Positions 53,904 to 63,967 of a DNA stretch of 64,000 nt are shown piece after piece. The notes under the pieces are model-generated. The model saw nothing but the letters and a program-made list of their open reading frames with translations. It did not search any database and was not told the origin of the DNA. Positions within the stretch are counted from its first letter, which is position 1. Every line of letters begins with the position of its first letter. Source of the DNA: Gluconacetobacter johannae (GTDB lineage: Bacteria; Pseudomonadota; Alphaproteobacteria; Acetobacterales; Acetobacteraceae). Where the stretch lies: NCBI RefSeq assembly GCF_014174305.1, contig NZ_JABEQH010000018.1:1-64000 (forward strand), in the 5' to 3' direction. Position numbers and translations under genes: made by a program.

Positions 53904-56900
53904 GTGACAGGCTATGTCGAATTGCAGGCGATCACGAATTATTCGTTCCTGCGCGGGGCCAGCCATCCGGATGAACTGTTCGCCCGGGCGAAGGCGTTGG
54001 GGTACGCGGCGCTGGGGGTCGTGGACCATAACAGCGTGGCCGGCATGGTGCAGGCCTGGACGGCCGCCGAAAAACATGGGGTGCGTCTGGTCGCGGGATG
54101 CCGGCTGGATCTGGTGGACGGGCCGCCGCTGCTGGCCTACCCGACCGATCGCGCCGCCTGGGGACGGCTGTGCCGCCTGCTGACCGAGGCGAAGCGGCAA
54201 CGCGACGATCGCGATCCGGGCCTGCGGCGCGTGGATCTGGCCCAGGGAAGCGACGGGCTGATTCTGGTTCTGCTGCCCGACCGGCCGGACGACGCCCTGG
54301 CGCGGGACCTGGCCTGGCTGCGCGGCCTCTGCGGCGCCGAGGGGACCGATCGGGGCTACATGGCCCTGACCCTGCGCCGGCGGCCGGGCGATGCCGTGCG
54401 GCTGCATCGTCTGGCGGACATGGCGCGGGCGGCCGGCGTGCCCGACGTGGTGACGGGGGATGTGCTGTACCACGTGGCCGAACGGTCGGTGTTGCAGGAT
54501 GTCCTGACCTGCATCCGCGTGGGCTGCACGGTCGATCTGCTGGGCGACCGGCGCGAAGCCTATGCCGACCGGCACCTGAAATCGCCGGCCGAGATGGCGC
54601 GGCTGTATGCCGATCATCCCGCCGCACTGGCTCGCACGGCCGAGATCGCGGCCCGCTGCGGGTTCTCGCCGGCCGATCTGCGCTACCAGTATCCGGCGGA
54701 AAGCGACGACCCCGCCGAGGCCCCGCAGGACCGGCTGGACCGTCTGGCCCGCGCCGCCCTGCGCGACCGCTACCCCGCCGGCGTGCCGGACGGGGTGCGC
54801 GCGCAGGTGGAATACGAACTCGACCTGATCCGCCGGTTGGACTACGCGCCCTATTTCCTGACGGTGCACACCATCGTCCGCCAGGCGCGCGCGCAGGGCA
54901 TCGTCTGCCAGGGGCGCGGATCGGCCGCCAATTCGGCCGTCTGCTACGCGCTGGGCATTACCGAGATCGACCCCGCGACGTCGAACCTGCTGTTCGAACG
55001 CTTCCTGTCGGCCGAACGGCGGGAACCGCCCGATATCGACGTCGATTTCGAAAGCGATCGGCGCGAGGAGGTCATCCAGTGGATCTACCGGCGGTATGGC
55101 CGCGACCGCGCGGCGCTGTGCGCCACCGTGATGCGCTATCGGGCGCGCGGCGCGCTGCGCGACGTGGGCAAGGTGATGGGCCTGCCCGCCGATGTCACCG
55201 GCCTGCTGTCGACGCATCTGGGCGGCATGTCCTTCGACGAGGGCGCGTTTCATGAGCGGGCGCGGGAACTCGGCCTCAACCTGCACGATCGCCGTCTGCT
55301 GCTGACCTTGCAACTGGCGGGCGAACTGATCGGCTTTCCCCGCCAGTTGGGCACCCATCCGGGCGGTTTCGTGCTGACCCGCGACCGATTGGACGATCTG
55401 GTGCCCATCCAGCCGGCGGCGATGGAAGACCGGCAGATCATCGTATGGGACAAGGACGATATCGACGCGTTGCGCTTCATGAAGGTCGATGTGCTGGGCC
55501 TGGGCATGCTGGGCTGCATGCGCCGCGCGTTCGAGCTGCTGGAGGACCATCACGGTTTGCGCCTGAGCCTGGCCGGCATTCCCCATGATGACGCGCCCAC
55601 TTATGCGATGATCCGCCGCGCCGACACCATCGGCACCTTCCAGATCGAAAGCCGGGCGCAGATGGCCATGCTGCCGCGCCTCAGGCCCCGGGAATTCTAC
55701 GATCTGGTGGTGCAGGTCGCCATCGTGCGCCCCGGCCCGATCCAGGGGGACATGGTCCACCCCTACCTGCTGCGGCGCGAGGGGAAGGAGAAGGTGCACT
55801 ACCCGACCCCGGAGATGGAGAAGATCCTGAAAAAGACGTTGGGCGTCCCGCTGTTCCAGGAACAGGCGATGCAGATCGCCATCGACTGCGCCGGCTTCAC
55901 CCCCGGCGAGGCCGACGAACTGCGCCGCGCCATGGGCACCTTCCGGGGCGAGGGCACGGTGTCCTATTTCCGCGAGCGGCTGATTGCCGGCATGACGGCG
56001 CGGCATTATCCGGCGGAGTTCGCCGAACGTATCTTTCGCCAACTGGAAGGATTCGGATCGTACGGCTTTCCGGAAAGCCATGCGGCATCCTTCGCCCTGG
56101 TCGCCTATGCCTCATCGTGGATGAAATGCCATTATCCGGACGTGTTCTGCGCGGCCCTGCTGAACAGCCAGCCGATGGGCTTCTACCGCCCGGCGCAGAT
56201 CGTGCGCGACGCGCGGGCGCATGGCGTGTGCATCCGTCCGGTCTGCGTCAATGCGTCGCGCTGGGAGTGTACGCTGGAACGACGGGAAGGCGCGGGGCTG
56301 GCCGTGCGCCTGGGCCTGCGGATGGTCAAGGGCCTGTCCAATCGGGACGCGGCCGATCTGGTGGCCCACCGCATGCCGCCGTACGAGAGCCTCGACGATG
56401 TGTGGCGTCGCGCGGGCCTGCGGCCCGATGCGCTGGAATGCCTGGCCCAGGCCGACGCCTTCCAGGCCCTGGGCCGGGACCGGCGCGCCGCCCTGTGGGA
56501 TATCAGGGGGCTGGCGGACACACCCCTGCCGCTGTTCGCGGCGGCGGACAAGGGCCGCAACCGTCCGCTGCCCGAATTCGTCGAGCCTGATGTCGCGCTG
56601 GCGCCGATGACCGAGGGACAGGACGTCGTCGAGGATTATCACGCCACCGGCCTGACTCTGCGCCGCCATCCCGTCGCGTTCCTGCGCGATGCGTTGCAGG
56701 CGCGCGGCATGGTGGCCTGCGCCGACCTGCGCCGGCTGCGCGACGGATGCCGCGTCGTCGTGGCCGGGCTGGTGCTGATGCGCCAGCGGCCCGGCACCGC
56801 CCGGGGCGTGATGTTCATGACGATCGAGGACGAAACCGCGATGGCCAACCTGATCCTGTGGCAGGATCGCATCGCCGCGCAACGCCAGCTTGTGCTGTCG

Positions 56901-57062
56901 GCCCGCCTGGTGGCCTGCCATGGCAGGCTGCAACGCGAAGGGGAGGTGACGCACATCGTCACCGACCGGTTGGAAGACCTGACGCCGCTGCTGCGCGATA
57001 TCGGCCGCGCGGATCTGCGGCCGGGTACGCCGCTGGTCATCCCGTCGCGGGATTTCCGATGA
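53904..57062 (+). CDS. dnaE2: DnaE2, error-prone DNA polymerase III alpha subunit
   Basis: 1052 residues, the usual DnaE2 length, from a GTG at 53904. N-terminal PHP domain ([34 protein letters not shown]), palm with the catalytic aspartates in [16 protein letters not shown], and a C-terminal OB-fold ([20 protein letters not shown]). It carries out damage-induced mutagenic synthesis with ImuA/ImuB. It normally follows imuB closely; here 200 bases containing the repeat element separate them, which may affect read-through or translation. Confidence 0.96.
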   Translation: MTGYVELQAITNYSFLRGASHPDELFARAKALGYAALGVVDHNSVAGMVQAWTAAEKHGVRLVAGCRLDLVDGPPLLAYPTDRAAWGRLCRLLTEAKRQRDDRDPGLRRVDLAQGSDGLILVLLPDRPDDALARDLAWLRGLCGAEGTDRGYMALTLRRRPGDAVRLHRLADMARAAGVPDVVTGDVLYHVAERSVLQDVLTCIRVGCTVDLLGDRREAYADRHLKSPAEMARLYADHPAALARTAEIAARCGFSPADLRYQYPAESDDPAEAPQDRLDRLARAALRDRYPAGVPDGVRAQVEYELDLIRRLDYAPYFLTVHTIVRQARAQGIVCQGRGSAANSAVCYALGITEIDPATSNLLFERFLSAERREPPDIDVDFESDRREEVIQWIYRRYGRDRAALCATVMRYRARGALRDVGKVMGLPADVTGLLSTHLGGMSFDEGAFHERARELGLNLHDRRLLLTLQLAGELIGFPRQLGTHPGGFVLTRDRLDDLVPIQPAAMEDRQIIVWDKDDIDALRFMKVDVLGLGMLGCMRRAFELLEDHHGLRLSLAGIPHDDAPTYAMIRRADTIGTFQIESRAQMAMLPRLRPREFYDLVVQVAIVRPGPIQGDMVHPYLLRREGKEKVHYPTPEMEKILKKTLGVPLFQEQAMQIAIDCAGFTPGEADELRRAMGTFRGEGTVSYFRERLIAGMTARHYPAEFAERIFRQLEGFGSYGFPESHAASFALVAYASSWMKCHYPDVFCAALLNSQPMGFYRPAQIVRDARAHGVCIRPVCVNASRWECTLERREGAGLAVRLGLRMVKGLSNRDAADLVAHRMPPYESLDDVWRRAGLRPDALECLAQADAFQALGRDRRAALWDIRGLADTPLPLFAAADKGRNRPLPEFVEPDVALAPMTEGQDVVEDYHATGLTLRRHPVAFLRDALQARGMVACADLRRLRDGCRVVVAGLVLMRQRPGTARGVMFMTIEDETAMANLILWQDRIAAQRQLVLSARLVACHGRLQREGEVTHIVTDRLEDLTPLLRDIGRADLRPGTPLVIPSRDFR

Positions 57063-57068
57063 TCGGGG

Positions 57069-57096
57069 TCGGGCAACGCCCGACCTGTCCTGCCAG
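57069..57096. repeat. modular hairpin repeat, copy F
   Basis: A single module TCGGGC-AAC-GCCCGA (57069-57083) followed by CCTGTCCTGCCAG, as in copy B. It fills the 46 bases between the convergent stops of dnaE2 and the beta-lactamase gene, an ideal site for a shared terminator. Confidence 0.8.
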
Positions 57097-57108
57097 TCGA
57101 TACGGCGC

Positions 57109-57969
57109 TTACCGCGCCCACGCGACGATCGCCGCGCCGACCTCCTGTAGAACGGTTTCCTGCTGCGCCTGGCTCAGGCCCGGCGCATCGTAATAGCAGG
57201 CCATCAGCAGGGGCGCGTGTCCGGCGCGCCGCACGATCGCATAGTCATTGCACGCGCCGTTGCCCGTGCCGGTCTTGTCACCGGCGATCCAGCCTGGCGG
57301 AAATGCCGCGCGCAGGCGCGCCGAGCCGGTCCGGCAGGCGACCATCCAGCCTTCGAGCGTCGCTTGCGATCGGGGGCTGAGGACATGGCCCAGCAAAATC
57401 GTCCGGGCGGTTTCCACGATCGCGCGGGGCGTGGTGGTATCGAGATCGCCCGATTTACGGCTGGCCGCCACTTCATAGCGATCGAACCGCGTCGTCCCGT
57501 CGCCCAGCTTCCGCACATAGGCGGTCAACGCCTGCGGCCCGCCGACCCGCGCCAGCAACAGATTCGCCGCACCGTTGTCACTGTACAGCACAATGGACGC
57601 GCAGAGTGTTCCGACGGACAAGGCGCCCTGCGCCACATGGGCCGCGGAGACCGGGGAATAGCCGACGATATCCTTTTCGCCATACCGAACGAGGTCCGAC
57701 AGGCTGTCGCGGCCGGCATCGACACGGGACAATATCAGGGCGGCAAGCACGCCCTTGAACGTGCTGCACATGAGAAAACGCTCGTCGGCCCGATGGGCCA
57801 GAGATCGCCCCGAGCCGGTATCGACGGCCCATACCCCCAGCCTTCCGCCATGTCGCCGTTCGATGGCCGCCACGGTGTCGTCCGCGACGTCATGCGCATG
57901 CGCGGTCCCTGTCGCAATCAGGGCAGGAACGCACAGACCCAGGCTGCGACGTGTAAGTGCAGAGCGCAT
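57109..57969 (-). CDS. class A beta-lactamase
   Basis: 286 residues with a signal peptide (1-~25, ALIATGTAHAH; the start RSALTRRSLGLCV has paired arginines, possibly Tat). All class A motifs are present: CSTFK with the nucleophile at S69, SDN at 130-132, E166 in RFDRYEVA, and DKTGTG at 231-236. A cysteine precedes the active serine (C68) and another follows KTG (GAC), so a stabilising disulfide is possible. It hydrolyses beta-lactams in the periplasm; the spectrum cannot be read from sequence. No ampR-type regulator is adjacent, so it may be constitutive. Confidence 0.93.
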   Translation of the reverse strand: MRSALTRRSLGLCVPALIATGTAHAHDVADDTVAAIERRHGGRLGVWAVDTGSGRSLAHRADERFLMCSTFKGVLAALILSRVDAGRDSLSDLVRYGEKDIVGYSPVSAAHVAQGALSVGTLCASIVLYSDNGAANLLLARVGGPQALTAYVRKLGDGTTRFDRYEVAASRKSGDLDTTTPRAIVETARTILLGHVLSPRSQATLEGWMVACRTGSARLRAAFPPGWIAGDKTGTGNGACNDYAIVRRAGHAPLLMACYYDAPGLSQAQQETVLQEVGAAIVAWAR

Positions 57970-58082
57970 GTTTTCAGAGTGCCTTTACGCAACGGAGAGG
58001 CTGGAGGGGCAATATGGGAAGCAGACAGAAAGAACATGGTCGTTTTATGGTTGCGTCGATCATGAATGAAACGACTGGGTTT

Positions 58083-58125
58083 CCAAAGGGCAATGCCCGT
58101 TGGCGGGTTTCAGGGCAGCGCCCTG
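58083..58125. repeat. modular hairpin repeat, copy G
   Basis: Contains CCAAAGGGC-AAT-GCCCGTTGG (58083-58103, one mismatch) and CAGGGC-AGC-GCCCTG (58111-58125). The right flank read on the minus strand, GCGGCATGCCTCAGGGC, is identical to the left of copy B. It lies between the end of the enoyl-CoA hydratase gene and the start of the beta-lactamase gene. Confidence 0.82.
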
Positions 58126-58159
58126 AGGCATGCCGCGAAGCGCCATTCGCAATGCCTTT

Positions 58160-58963
58160 TCACCTTCCCTCCCACCGGGCGGGGGCGCCGGTTCCGAACG
58201 CGGCGACGCCGCGATGGAAATCGTCGCTGCCGTAGCAGCGCCGGATCAGGTCGGAAATGTCCGGCGTCGCCTCGTCGCCCAGCCGGCGCAGCGTTTCGCG
58301 CGTGACGTCGATGGTGATCGGCGCATGTTCGCGTACCCGCCGGCAGAGTCTGGCGATGCTGTCATCCAGGCCCTCGGGGGGGACGATGGCGTGGAGATAA
58401 CCGGTGCCGGCCAGGTCTTCGGCTGTCGGCAGTTCGGCCAGCAGCGTCATGCGCTTGACCCAACTGAGTCCCAGCGTGCGTTCCAGCCGACCGAGATTGG
58501 CCGCCGACAGGCAGTTCCCCAGGGTCCGGGCGATCGGCACGCCGAAGCGCGCGCCCGTCGCCGCGATGCGAAAATCGCAGCTATTGGCGATGGCCAGGCC
58601 GCCGCCGACCGCCCAGCCCTCGACCACCGCGAGGGTGGAGATCCTGATCCGCTCCAGCCGGGCGATGCACTGGTCGATTCCGCGTTCGTACGCCACCCCG
58701 TCCTCGCCCGAACGGAAATCGCGGAACTGCGCGATATCGGTGCCGGCGACGAAGGCCTGGCCTCCGGCGCCGCGCAGGACCGCGATCCGGACGGTCGGGG
58801 TGGCGTCGATCTGTTCGATCGCGGCCCCGAGGTCGCGATACATCTGCCAGGTCATGGCGTTGCGGGCCTGGGGCCGGTCGAAGACGATGAAGGCCACGTC
58901 TCCGTCGATCGCAAGGCGCACCTGTCCGGCGGCGGGGTCCTGCTGTGATGACGGGGGGCTCAT
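58160..58963 (-). CDS. enoyl-CoA hydratase/isomerase family protein
   Basis: 267 residues, crotonase fold. VAFIVFDRPQARNAMTWQM, the oxyanion-hole loop AFVAGTDIAQFRD and the GWAVGGGLAIANSCDFRIA segment are typical. The usual second catalytic glutamate position after helix 3 (around GNCLSAANLGRL) is not obviously acidic, so the reaction may differ from simple hydration. Coupled by a 4-base overlap to the CoA-transferase upstream, it probably acts on the CoA ester made by that enzyme. Confidence 0.87.
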   Translation of the reverse strand: MSPPSSQQDPAAGQVRLAIDGDVAFIVFDRPQARNAMTWQMYRDLGAAIEQIDATPTVRIAVLRGAGGQAFVAGTDIAQFRDFRSGEDGVAYERGIDQCIARLERIRISTLAVVEGWAVGGGLAIANSCDFRIAATGARFGVPIARTLGNCLSAANLGRLERTLGLSWVKRMTLLAELPTAEDLAGTGYLHAIVPPEGLDDSIARLCRRVREHAPITIDVTRETLRRLGDEATPDISDLIRRCYGSDDFHRGVAAFGTGAPARWEGR

Positions 58964-60252
58964 GACGCGAACGCTCCATCGGCCGCGAGGCCGGCGATCG
59001 CATCGTCGGACAGGCCGCGTTCGGCCAGGATCTCATGCGTGTGTTCGCCCAGCAGCGGCGGCGGGCGGCGCACAGTCTGCGGCGTGCCGCGCAGCTTTAC
59101 CGGGAAACCGATATTGGGGATCGTGCCTTCGACCGGATGGGGAATATCCATCTTCATCTCGCGGAATGTGCCGTGGTCGCTTTCAAACGCCTCGGGATAG
59201 GTGTTCATGCGCCCGGCGGGTATGCCCTTGGCCAGCAGGGTTGCCACCCATTCCTCGGACGGGCGGGTCATGAAGGTCTTTTCCAGTTCCTCGATCAGCA
59301 CGACCCGGTTGGCCAGCCGGTCGGAAATCGTGGCGAATCGCGGGTCGTCCAGCAGGTCGCGCCGGTCCAGCTCGCTGCAGAGCAGGACCCATAATTTCTG
59401 GTTCGTCGCCCCCATTACGAAATAGCCGTCCGACGAGCGCACCGCCTGGTAGGGCGCGCTCATGCGGTTGGCGGTTCCCAGCGGTTCGGGAATCGTGCCC
59501 TTTCCCCAATATTCCGAGATGTCCCATATGGAAAATGCAAGAGCCGAATCGAACAGCGACGCGTCGATGAACTGGCCGCGTCCGCTCTTCTCGCAACCGA
59601 TATAGGCCGCCAGGATCGCATAGGTCGCGAACAGGGCGCAGCCGATATCCGCCACCGGTACGCCGGCCTTGACCGGCGGGCCGCCGGGATGCCCGGTCAC
59701 GCTCATCACGCCCGACATGGCCTGCGCCATCAGGTCGAAGCCCGGTCGCGCGGCCCACGGTCCGGTCTGGCCGAAGCCTGATATGCTGGCATAGACCAGG
59801 CGCGGGTTGATCCGCGACAGTGTCTCGTAATCGATGCCCAGCTTGCGGACCACGCCGGGGCGGTAATTTTCCACGACGATATCGGCGGTTTTCACAAGAT
59901 CGAGGAAGATTTTCCGCCCCGCCGGGTTCTTGAGGTTCAGCGCGATGCTGCGTTTGTTCCTGTTCATGTTCAGGAACCCCATGCTGTCATCACCCTTCAT
60001 GCGAAACCCCATGGCGCCGCGCGTCTGGTCGCCGGTGCCCGGCGGTTCGATCTTGATGATGTCGGCGCCCAGGTCGCCCAGTAGCATGGTGCAGACCGGC
60101 CCGGCCATGACCTGCGTGATGTCCAGAACCCGGATGCCGGCCAGCGGCAGCGGGCGGGCGGCGGCCGGGGCGGGCCCTGTCCCGTCCTTCAGCCGGTCGT
60201 CTTTTCCATCGTGAGGAACAGATGTGTTTTCGGACTGGAGCATGCTGTCCAT
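58960..60252 (-). CDS. class III CoA-transferase (CaiB/BaiF family)
   Basis: 430 residues from the ATG at 60252, chosen because GGAGG lies about 9 bases upstream; an ATG at 60324 is also in frame. RVLDITQVMAGPVCTMLLGDLGAD and IKIEPPGTGDQTRG are family signatures, and the catalytic aspartate lies in RPGFDLMAQAMSG. It moves CoA between carboxylic acids. With the hydratase it forms the core of an acyl-CoA pathway; the substrate is unknown. Confidence 0.92.
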   Translation of the reverse strand: MDSMLQSENTSVPHDGKDDRLKDGTGPAPAAARPLPLAGIRVLDITQVMAGPVCTMLLGDLGADIIKIEPPGTGDQTRGAMGFRMKGDDSMGFLNMNRNKRSIALNLKNPAGRKIFLDLVKTADIVVENYRPGVVRKLGIDYETLSRINPRLVYASISGFGQTGPWAARPGFDLMAQAMSGVMSVTGHPGGPPVKAGVPVADIGCALFATYAILAAYIGCEKSGRGQFIDASLFDSALAFSIWDISEYWGKGTIPEPLGTANRMSAPYQAVRSSDGYFVMGATNQKLWVLLCSELDRRDLLDDPRFATISDRLANRVVLIEELEKTFMTRPSEEWVATLLAKGIPAGRMNTYPEAFESDHGTFREMKMDIPHPVEGTIPNIGFPVKLRGTPQTVRRPPPLLGEHTHEILAERGLSDDAIAGLAADGAFAS

Positions 60253-60469
60253 CGTCGCGAACCCTCCGTGTTTATCCCGTTTTCGTGATTGAACGGGTAT
60301 CGGTATTTTGCATTCATAATTCATAATTCCGATGTGCTACAAGCATTCCGACAGGGCCGGGGCGAGAGTACTCCGTTCTGTGAGAGGCCAGGAACCGCCC
60401 CGCCGGTCCATGCTGCCAGTCGGGACCGACGACGGCGAACTCAAAAAAAAACAAGAAACGAGGCCGACA

Positions 60470-61818
60470 ATGTTCCAGGGCAAGACGATGACGCCGACCG
60501 CCTATCTTCGTCACACCTTCACGACCGCGCCGGGCCGGGTCTTCGGCCTGGTCTGCGTCATGTATTTCATCACCTATGTCGATCGCGTGAACATCTCGAC
60601 CCTGGCGCCCGTGATGGCGCGCGATCTTCACCTGTCGAACGTGCAATTGGGGCTGGCGCTATCCGCCTTCGGCTACCCCTACGCGCTGCTGCAGATCGCG
60701 GGCGGCAGCCTGGCCGACAGCCTGGGGCCACGCCGGACGCTGGTGTTCAGCGGCATCATCTGGGGGGCGGCGACCATCCTCACCGGCCTGGTGGGGGGCC
60801 TGTTCTCGCTGATCGCGATCCGGGTCCTGCTGGGCATCGGCGAGGGCGCCACCTTCCCCGCCGCCACGCGTGCGGTGGCCGCGTGGGTTCCGTCCACCCG
60901 GCGCGGCTATGCCCAGGGCATGATGCATTCCTCGTCGCGCCTGGCGAACGCCCTGACGCCGCCCCTGACCGTGATGGTCGCCTTGTGGCTGGGCTGGCGG
61001 GGGGCCTTCATGGTGCTGGGCTGCGTCAGCCTGTTCTGGACGCTGGCCTGGGCGTTCATGTTCCGCGACCGGCCCGCCGAACATCCCGCCGTGACCGCCG
61101 GCGAGTTGGCCGAGCTTCCGGTCATCGAACCGCACCGGGCGGGTGCGCGGGCGGGCGACATTCCCTGGCGCGCGCTGGTGCGCGCGATGATGCCGGCGAC
61201 GCTGATCTATTTCTGCTATAATTGGACGTTGTGGCTGTACATCACGTGGCTTCCCAGCTTCTTCGTGCAGGCGTACGGGCTGGACCTGAAACATACCGCC
61301 GTCTTTTCCTTCGGCGTGTTCGCCGCCGGCGTGGTCGGCGACACCTGCGGCGGCCTGTTCACCGATTATCTGTATCGCCGCCATGGCAACCTGCCGCAGG
61401 CCCGGCGCCAGGTCATCATCACCAGCATGATCGGTTCCATGCTCTGTCTGGTACCGGCGCTGTTCATCCATAATCTGACGGCCATCGGAATCGCGCTGGC
61501 ATCGGCCTTCTTCTTCCTGGAATTGACTGTGGGGCCGATCTGGGCGATCCCGATGGACATGGCCCCCCGATACGCAGGCACCAGCAGCGGAATCATGAAT
61601 ACGGGCTCGGCGATCGCCGGCATCCTGTCGCCGTTCGCCTTCGGCCTGATTATCCAGCTGTCACATAGCTACAGCCTGCCGTTCCGGTCGTCCTGCTGCT
61701 GCTGGGGGCCGCGCTGGCGTTCCACTACCTGCCTTCGGGACCGGATGCGGCCCCCGCGTCGTCGAACCCTGCGTCGCCCCGGCCGGTGCATACGATCGGC
61801 AATGCCCATGGCCGCTGA
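60470..61818 (+). pseudogene. MFS anion:cation symporter, frameshifted near the C-terminus
   Basis: From the ATG at 60470 the protein reads as a 12-helix ACS-family MFS carrier (VMYFITYVDRVNISTLAPVM, YPYALLQIAGGSLADSLGPR, WAIPMDMAPRYAGTSSGIMN), the group that takes up sugar acids, dicarboxylates and aromatic acids. At about 61683-61690 the open frame turns into an Arg/Cys-rich tail (RSSCCCWGPRWRSTTC) that runs to 61876 and into the regulator gene. The other frame continues perfectly as VVLLLLGAALAFHYLPSG and stops at 61816-61818. One missing base in the C-run explains it. The last helix is lost unless this is a sequencing error. Confidence 0.8.
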
Positions 61819-61872
61819 TATCCCCGGCGTGGCACGTCCGCGCCCCCTGATCGGCCGGAGGACCCAGGCGTC

Positions 61873-62556
61873 ATGACCGCCCCCACGATCGTTCCACGCC
61901 TGAACCTTCACGACACGGTCACCACCGCGTTGCGCGGCATGATCCTCGACGGCGTGCTGGCGCCGGGCGAGAAGATCGCCGAGCGCGCCCTGTGCGAACG
62001 GTTCGGCATTTCGCGGACTCCGTTGCGCGAGGCGCTGAAGGTCCTGGCGTCCGAGGGGCTGATCGACCTGCTGCCCCGGCGCGGCGCGACCGTCGCGCAG
62101 ATTACCGAGGCCGACATCCGGGACCTGTTCCCGATCATGGGCGCGCTGGAGGGCCTGGCGGGCGAGCTGGCCTGCGCGCGGGTCGATGCGCGCGACATCC
62201 GGCATCTGCGCGCGTTGCACGACCAGATGATGGACAGCTACGCACGGCGTGACGAGCATCGCTACCTGCGCCAGAACAGGAAGATCCACGAGACCATCTT
62301 CGCGCTGGCCCGCAATCCGGCCCTGTCCGAGATGTACCAGCAGATCCTGACGCGCATCCATGCCTGCCGCTTCATCCTGAAGAAATGTGACCGCGACTGG
62401 GCCGCCGCGGTCGCGGAACATGCCGAAATCATGGACGCCCTGGCGCAGCGCGACGGGGCGCGCCTGTCGCGGTTGATGCGCGATCACATCGCCGGGACCA
62501 GCGCGCGGATCGCGCTGGCCTCGCTGGACGGGAATGAGGAACGAGATGCTGTTTGA
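61873..62556 (+). CDS. GntR-family regulator (FadR/FCD subgroup)
   Basis: 227 residues. Winged helix-turn-helix at the N-terminus (ERALCERFGISRTPLREALK, SEGLIDLLPRRGATVA) and an FCD ligand domain with metal-type residues (NRKIHETIFALARNPALSEM, VAEHAEIMDAL). FCD regulators respond to organic acids or acyl-CoA esters. It very likely controls the adjacent transporter and the divergent CoA-transferase/hydratase genes. An AT-rich spot with a repeated ATTCATA at 60312-60326 in the divergent promoter is a candidate target region. Confidence 0.92.
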   Translation: MTAPTIVPRLNLHDTVTTALRGMILDGVLAPGEKIAERALCERFGISRTPLREALKVLASEGLIDLLPRRGATVAQITEADIRDLFPIMGALEGLAGELACARVDARDIRHLRALHDQMMDSYARRDEHRYLRQNRKIHETIFALARNPALSEMYQQILTRIHACRFILKKCDRDWAAAVAEHAEIMDALAQRDGARLSRLMRDHIAGTSARIALASLDGNEERDAV

Positions 62557-63067
62557 ATTCGACGGCCAGACACCCGACCTGTCGGCCGAAACCGGCTATG
62601 TGGCGCCGAACGCCACCCTGATCGGCGCGATTACGGTTGGGGCGGACGCCAGCGTCTGGTTCGGCGCCGTCCTGCGCGGCGATTCCGAACGCATCGCCAT
62701 CGGCGCCGGCAGCAATGTGCAGGACAATTCCGTCCTGCATACCGACCCGGGATTTCCGCTGGAGGTCGGCGAGGACGTGACCATCGGGCACATGGTTGTC
62801 CTGCATGGCTGCCGGATCGGCGCCGGATCGCTGATCGGCATGGGGTCGGTCATCATGAATGGCGCGCGGATCGGTCGAAACTGCCTGGTCGCGGCGGGCA
62901 GCCTGATCCCGGAGGGCAAGATATTTCCGGACGGCTCGGTGATACGCGGCCGCCCGGGCACGATCGTCGGACCCGTCACCCCGGCGCACGAGGCCATGAT
63001 GCGGCGCGCCAGCCTGGCCTATCGGGATCGTGCGCGCCGCTATCGCGACGCGCTGCGCCCGGTGTGA
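62546..63067 (+). CDS. gamma-carbonic-anhydrase-like hexapeptide protein (CaiE/PaaY-like)
   Basis: 173 residues from the ATG at 62546 (GAGGAACGAG upstream), overlapping the regulator by 11 bases. Left-handed beta-helix repeats run through NATLIGAITVGADASVWFGA and CRIGAGSLIGMGSVIMNGA. Candidate metal-binding histidines are in NSVLHTD and TIGHMVVLHGC. Besides carbonic anhydrases the family includes CaiE and PaaY, which accompany CoA-ester pathways (PaaY is a thioesterase). Beside a CaiB-like and a CaiD-like gene, a CoA-recycling role is the better guess. Confidence 0.88.
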   Translation: MLFEFDGQTPDLSAETGYVAPNATLIGAITVGADASVWFGAVLRGDSERIAIGAGSNVQDNSVLHTDPGFPLEVGEDVTIGHMVVLHGCRIGAGSLIGMGSVIMNGARIGRNCLVAAGSLIPEGKIFPDGSVIRGRPGTIVGPVTPAHEAMMRRASLAYRDRARRYRDALRPV

Positions 63068-63168
63068 AGGTCACGGCCCCGACCCCGATAATATCCCCCG
63101 ATTCCAGGACGGACCATGGAACCTGATGCGGCGGCATCGCTTACCCTCATGCCCGAGGGAGAGCGCCG

Positions 63169-63351
63169 ATGAGCCCGTCCGATCCTTCCGATTCCCCCAA
63201 GCCGGCCGAGCCACCCGTGCCCGACCGGGTGCCGCCGGGCGTCGATCCGCACAAGCCGGCCGGACCATCCCCGCCGCCGCACGAACACGAACCGCCCCTT
63301 GAGCCGGATCCCTACACCCGGACGGAGGTCCGTCCGGAACGGGGCGGATAA
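63169..63351 (+). CDS. small proline-rich protein, unknown
   Basis: 60 residues, about 20 of them proline, no hydrophobic segment: PSDSPKPAEPPVPDRVPPG at the start, HEHEPPLEPD in the middle. GAGGGAGA 8 bases upstream of the ATG is a very good ribosome binding site. An 18-codon frame (63116-63172) ends with ATGA on this start, which may be a leader peptide. I do not recognise a family. The repeated Pro with charged residues suggests a disordered protein. Confidence 0.5.
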   Translation: MSPSDPSDSPKPAEPPVPDRVPPGVDPHKPAGPSPPPHEHEPPLEPDPYTRTEVRPERGG

Positions 63352-63452
63352 GCATCGGGCGGATGTCGATTTTTCCGCCCTCCCCCTACCAACGGGCCGG
63401 ATATTCGCCATGTGCCTGGAGTAACCGAAGTACCTGACGGGAGGGAGATGCG

Positions 63453-63638
63453 ATGTCGCAAGTCCCGGCGTTTCAAGATGGCCCACGCCCAGAACCTCCG
63501 GTTCCGGTGCCGCCATGGCCCGTGCCGCCCCCAGGCGACGTCCCCGTCCCGCGTCCGGACGAGGAGGATGAGGAGGACGAGGAAGATGAAGAGGACGAGG
63601 CCGATGACGCGGCCCGGCGCAGGCCGCTGAACCGGTAG
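63453..63638 (+). CDS. small proline-rich acidic protein, unknown
   Basis: 61 residues in three parts: a Pro-rich head (PEPPVPVPPWPVPPPGDVP), a run of about 20 almost purely Asp/Glu residues (EEDEEDEEDEEDEADD), and a short basic tail (ARRRPLNR). GGAGGGAG precedes the ATG by 5 bases. No relative is recognised. It resembles its neighbour at 63169 in composition, and the pair may come from duplication. The acidic run could bind metal or basic proteins. Confidence 0.5.
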   Translation: MSQVPAFQDGPRPEPPVPVPPWPVPPPGDVPVPRPDEEDEEDEEDEEDEADDAARRRPLNR

Positions 63639-63800
63639 CCTGACGGGCGATGGCGGCAAGCGGGGGCCGATTGACGTCGAAAAGGCATGACATGGGGCGC
63701 GCGTTGGCCGGCCCGAGGGCGAGTCCCTGACGCAACCGCGCATTCGCACTTGCGTCCGGCAGCAGCATTCCGCCGTCCAACACATTGATATCAAGAAAGA

Positions 63801-63875
<75 letters not shown>

Positions 63876-63967
63876 CGGCCGATGAGGGCTATATCCGACC
63901 CGTGGCATGGCTGCAATATGCTGAATGACTATCCATCCCCCGAAATTGAATTATATGTGGGGGGGTG

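Noticed and set aside
63639-63800. Phage or island remnant next to tRNA-Thr
   Set aside because: tRNA genes are common integration sites, but no integrase, no duplicated tRNA end and no recognisable protein is visible here.
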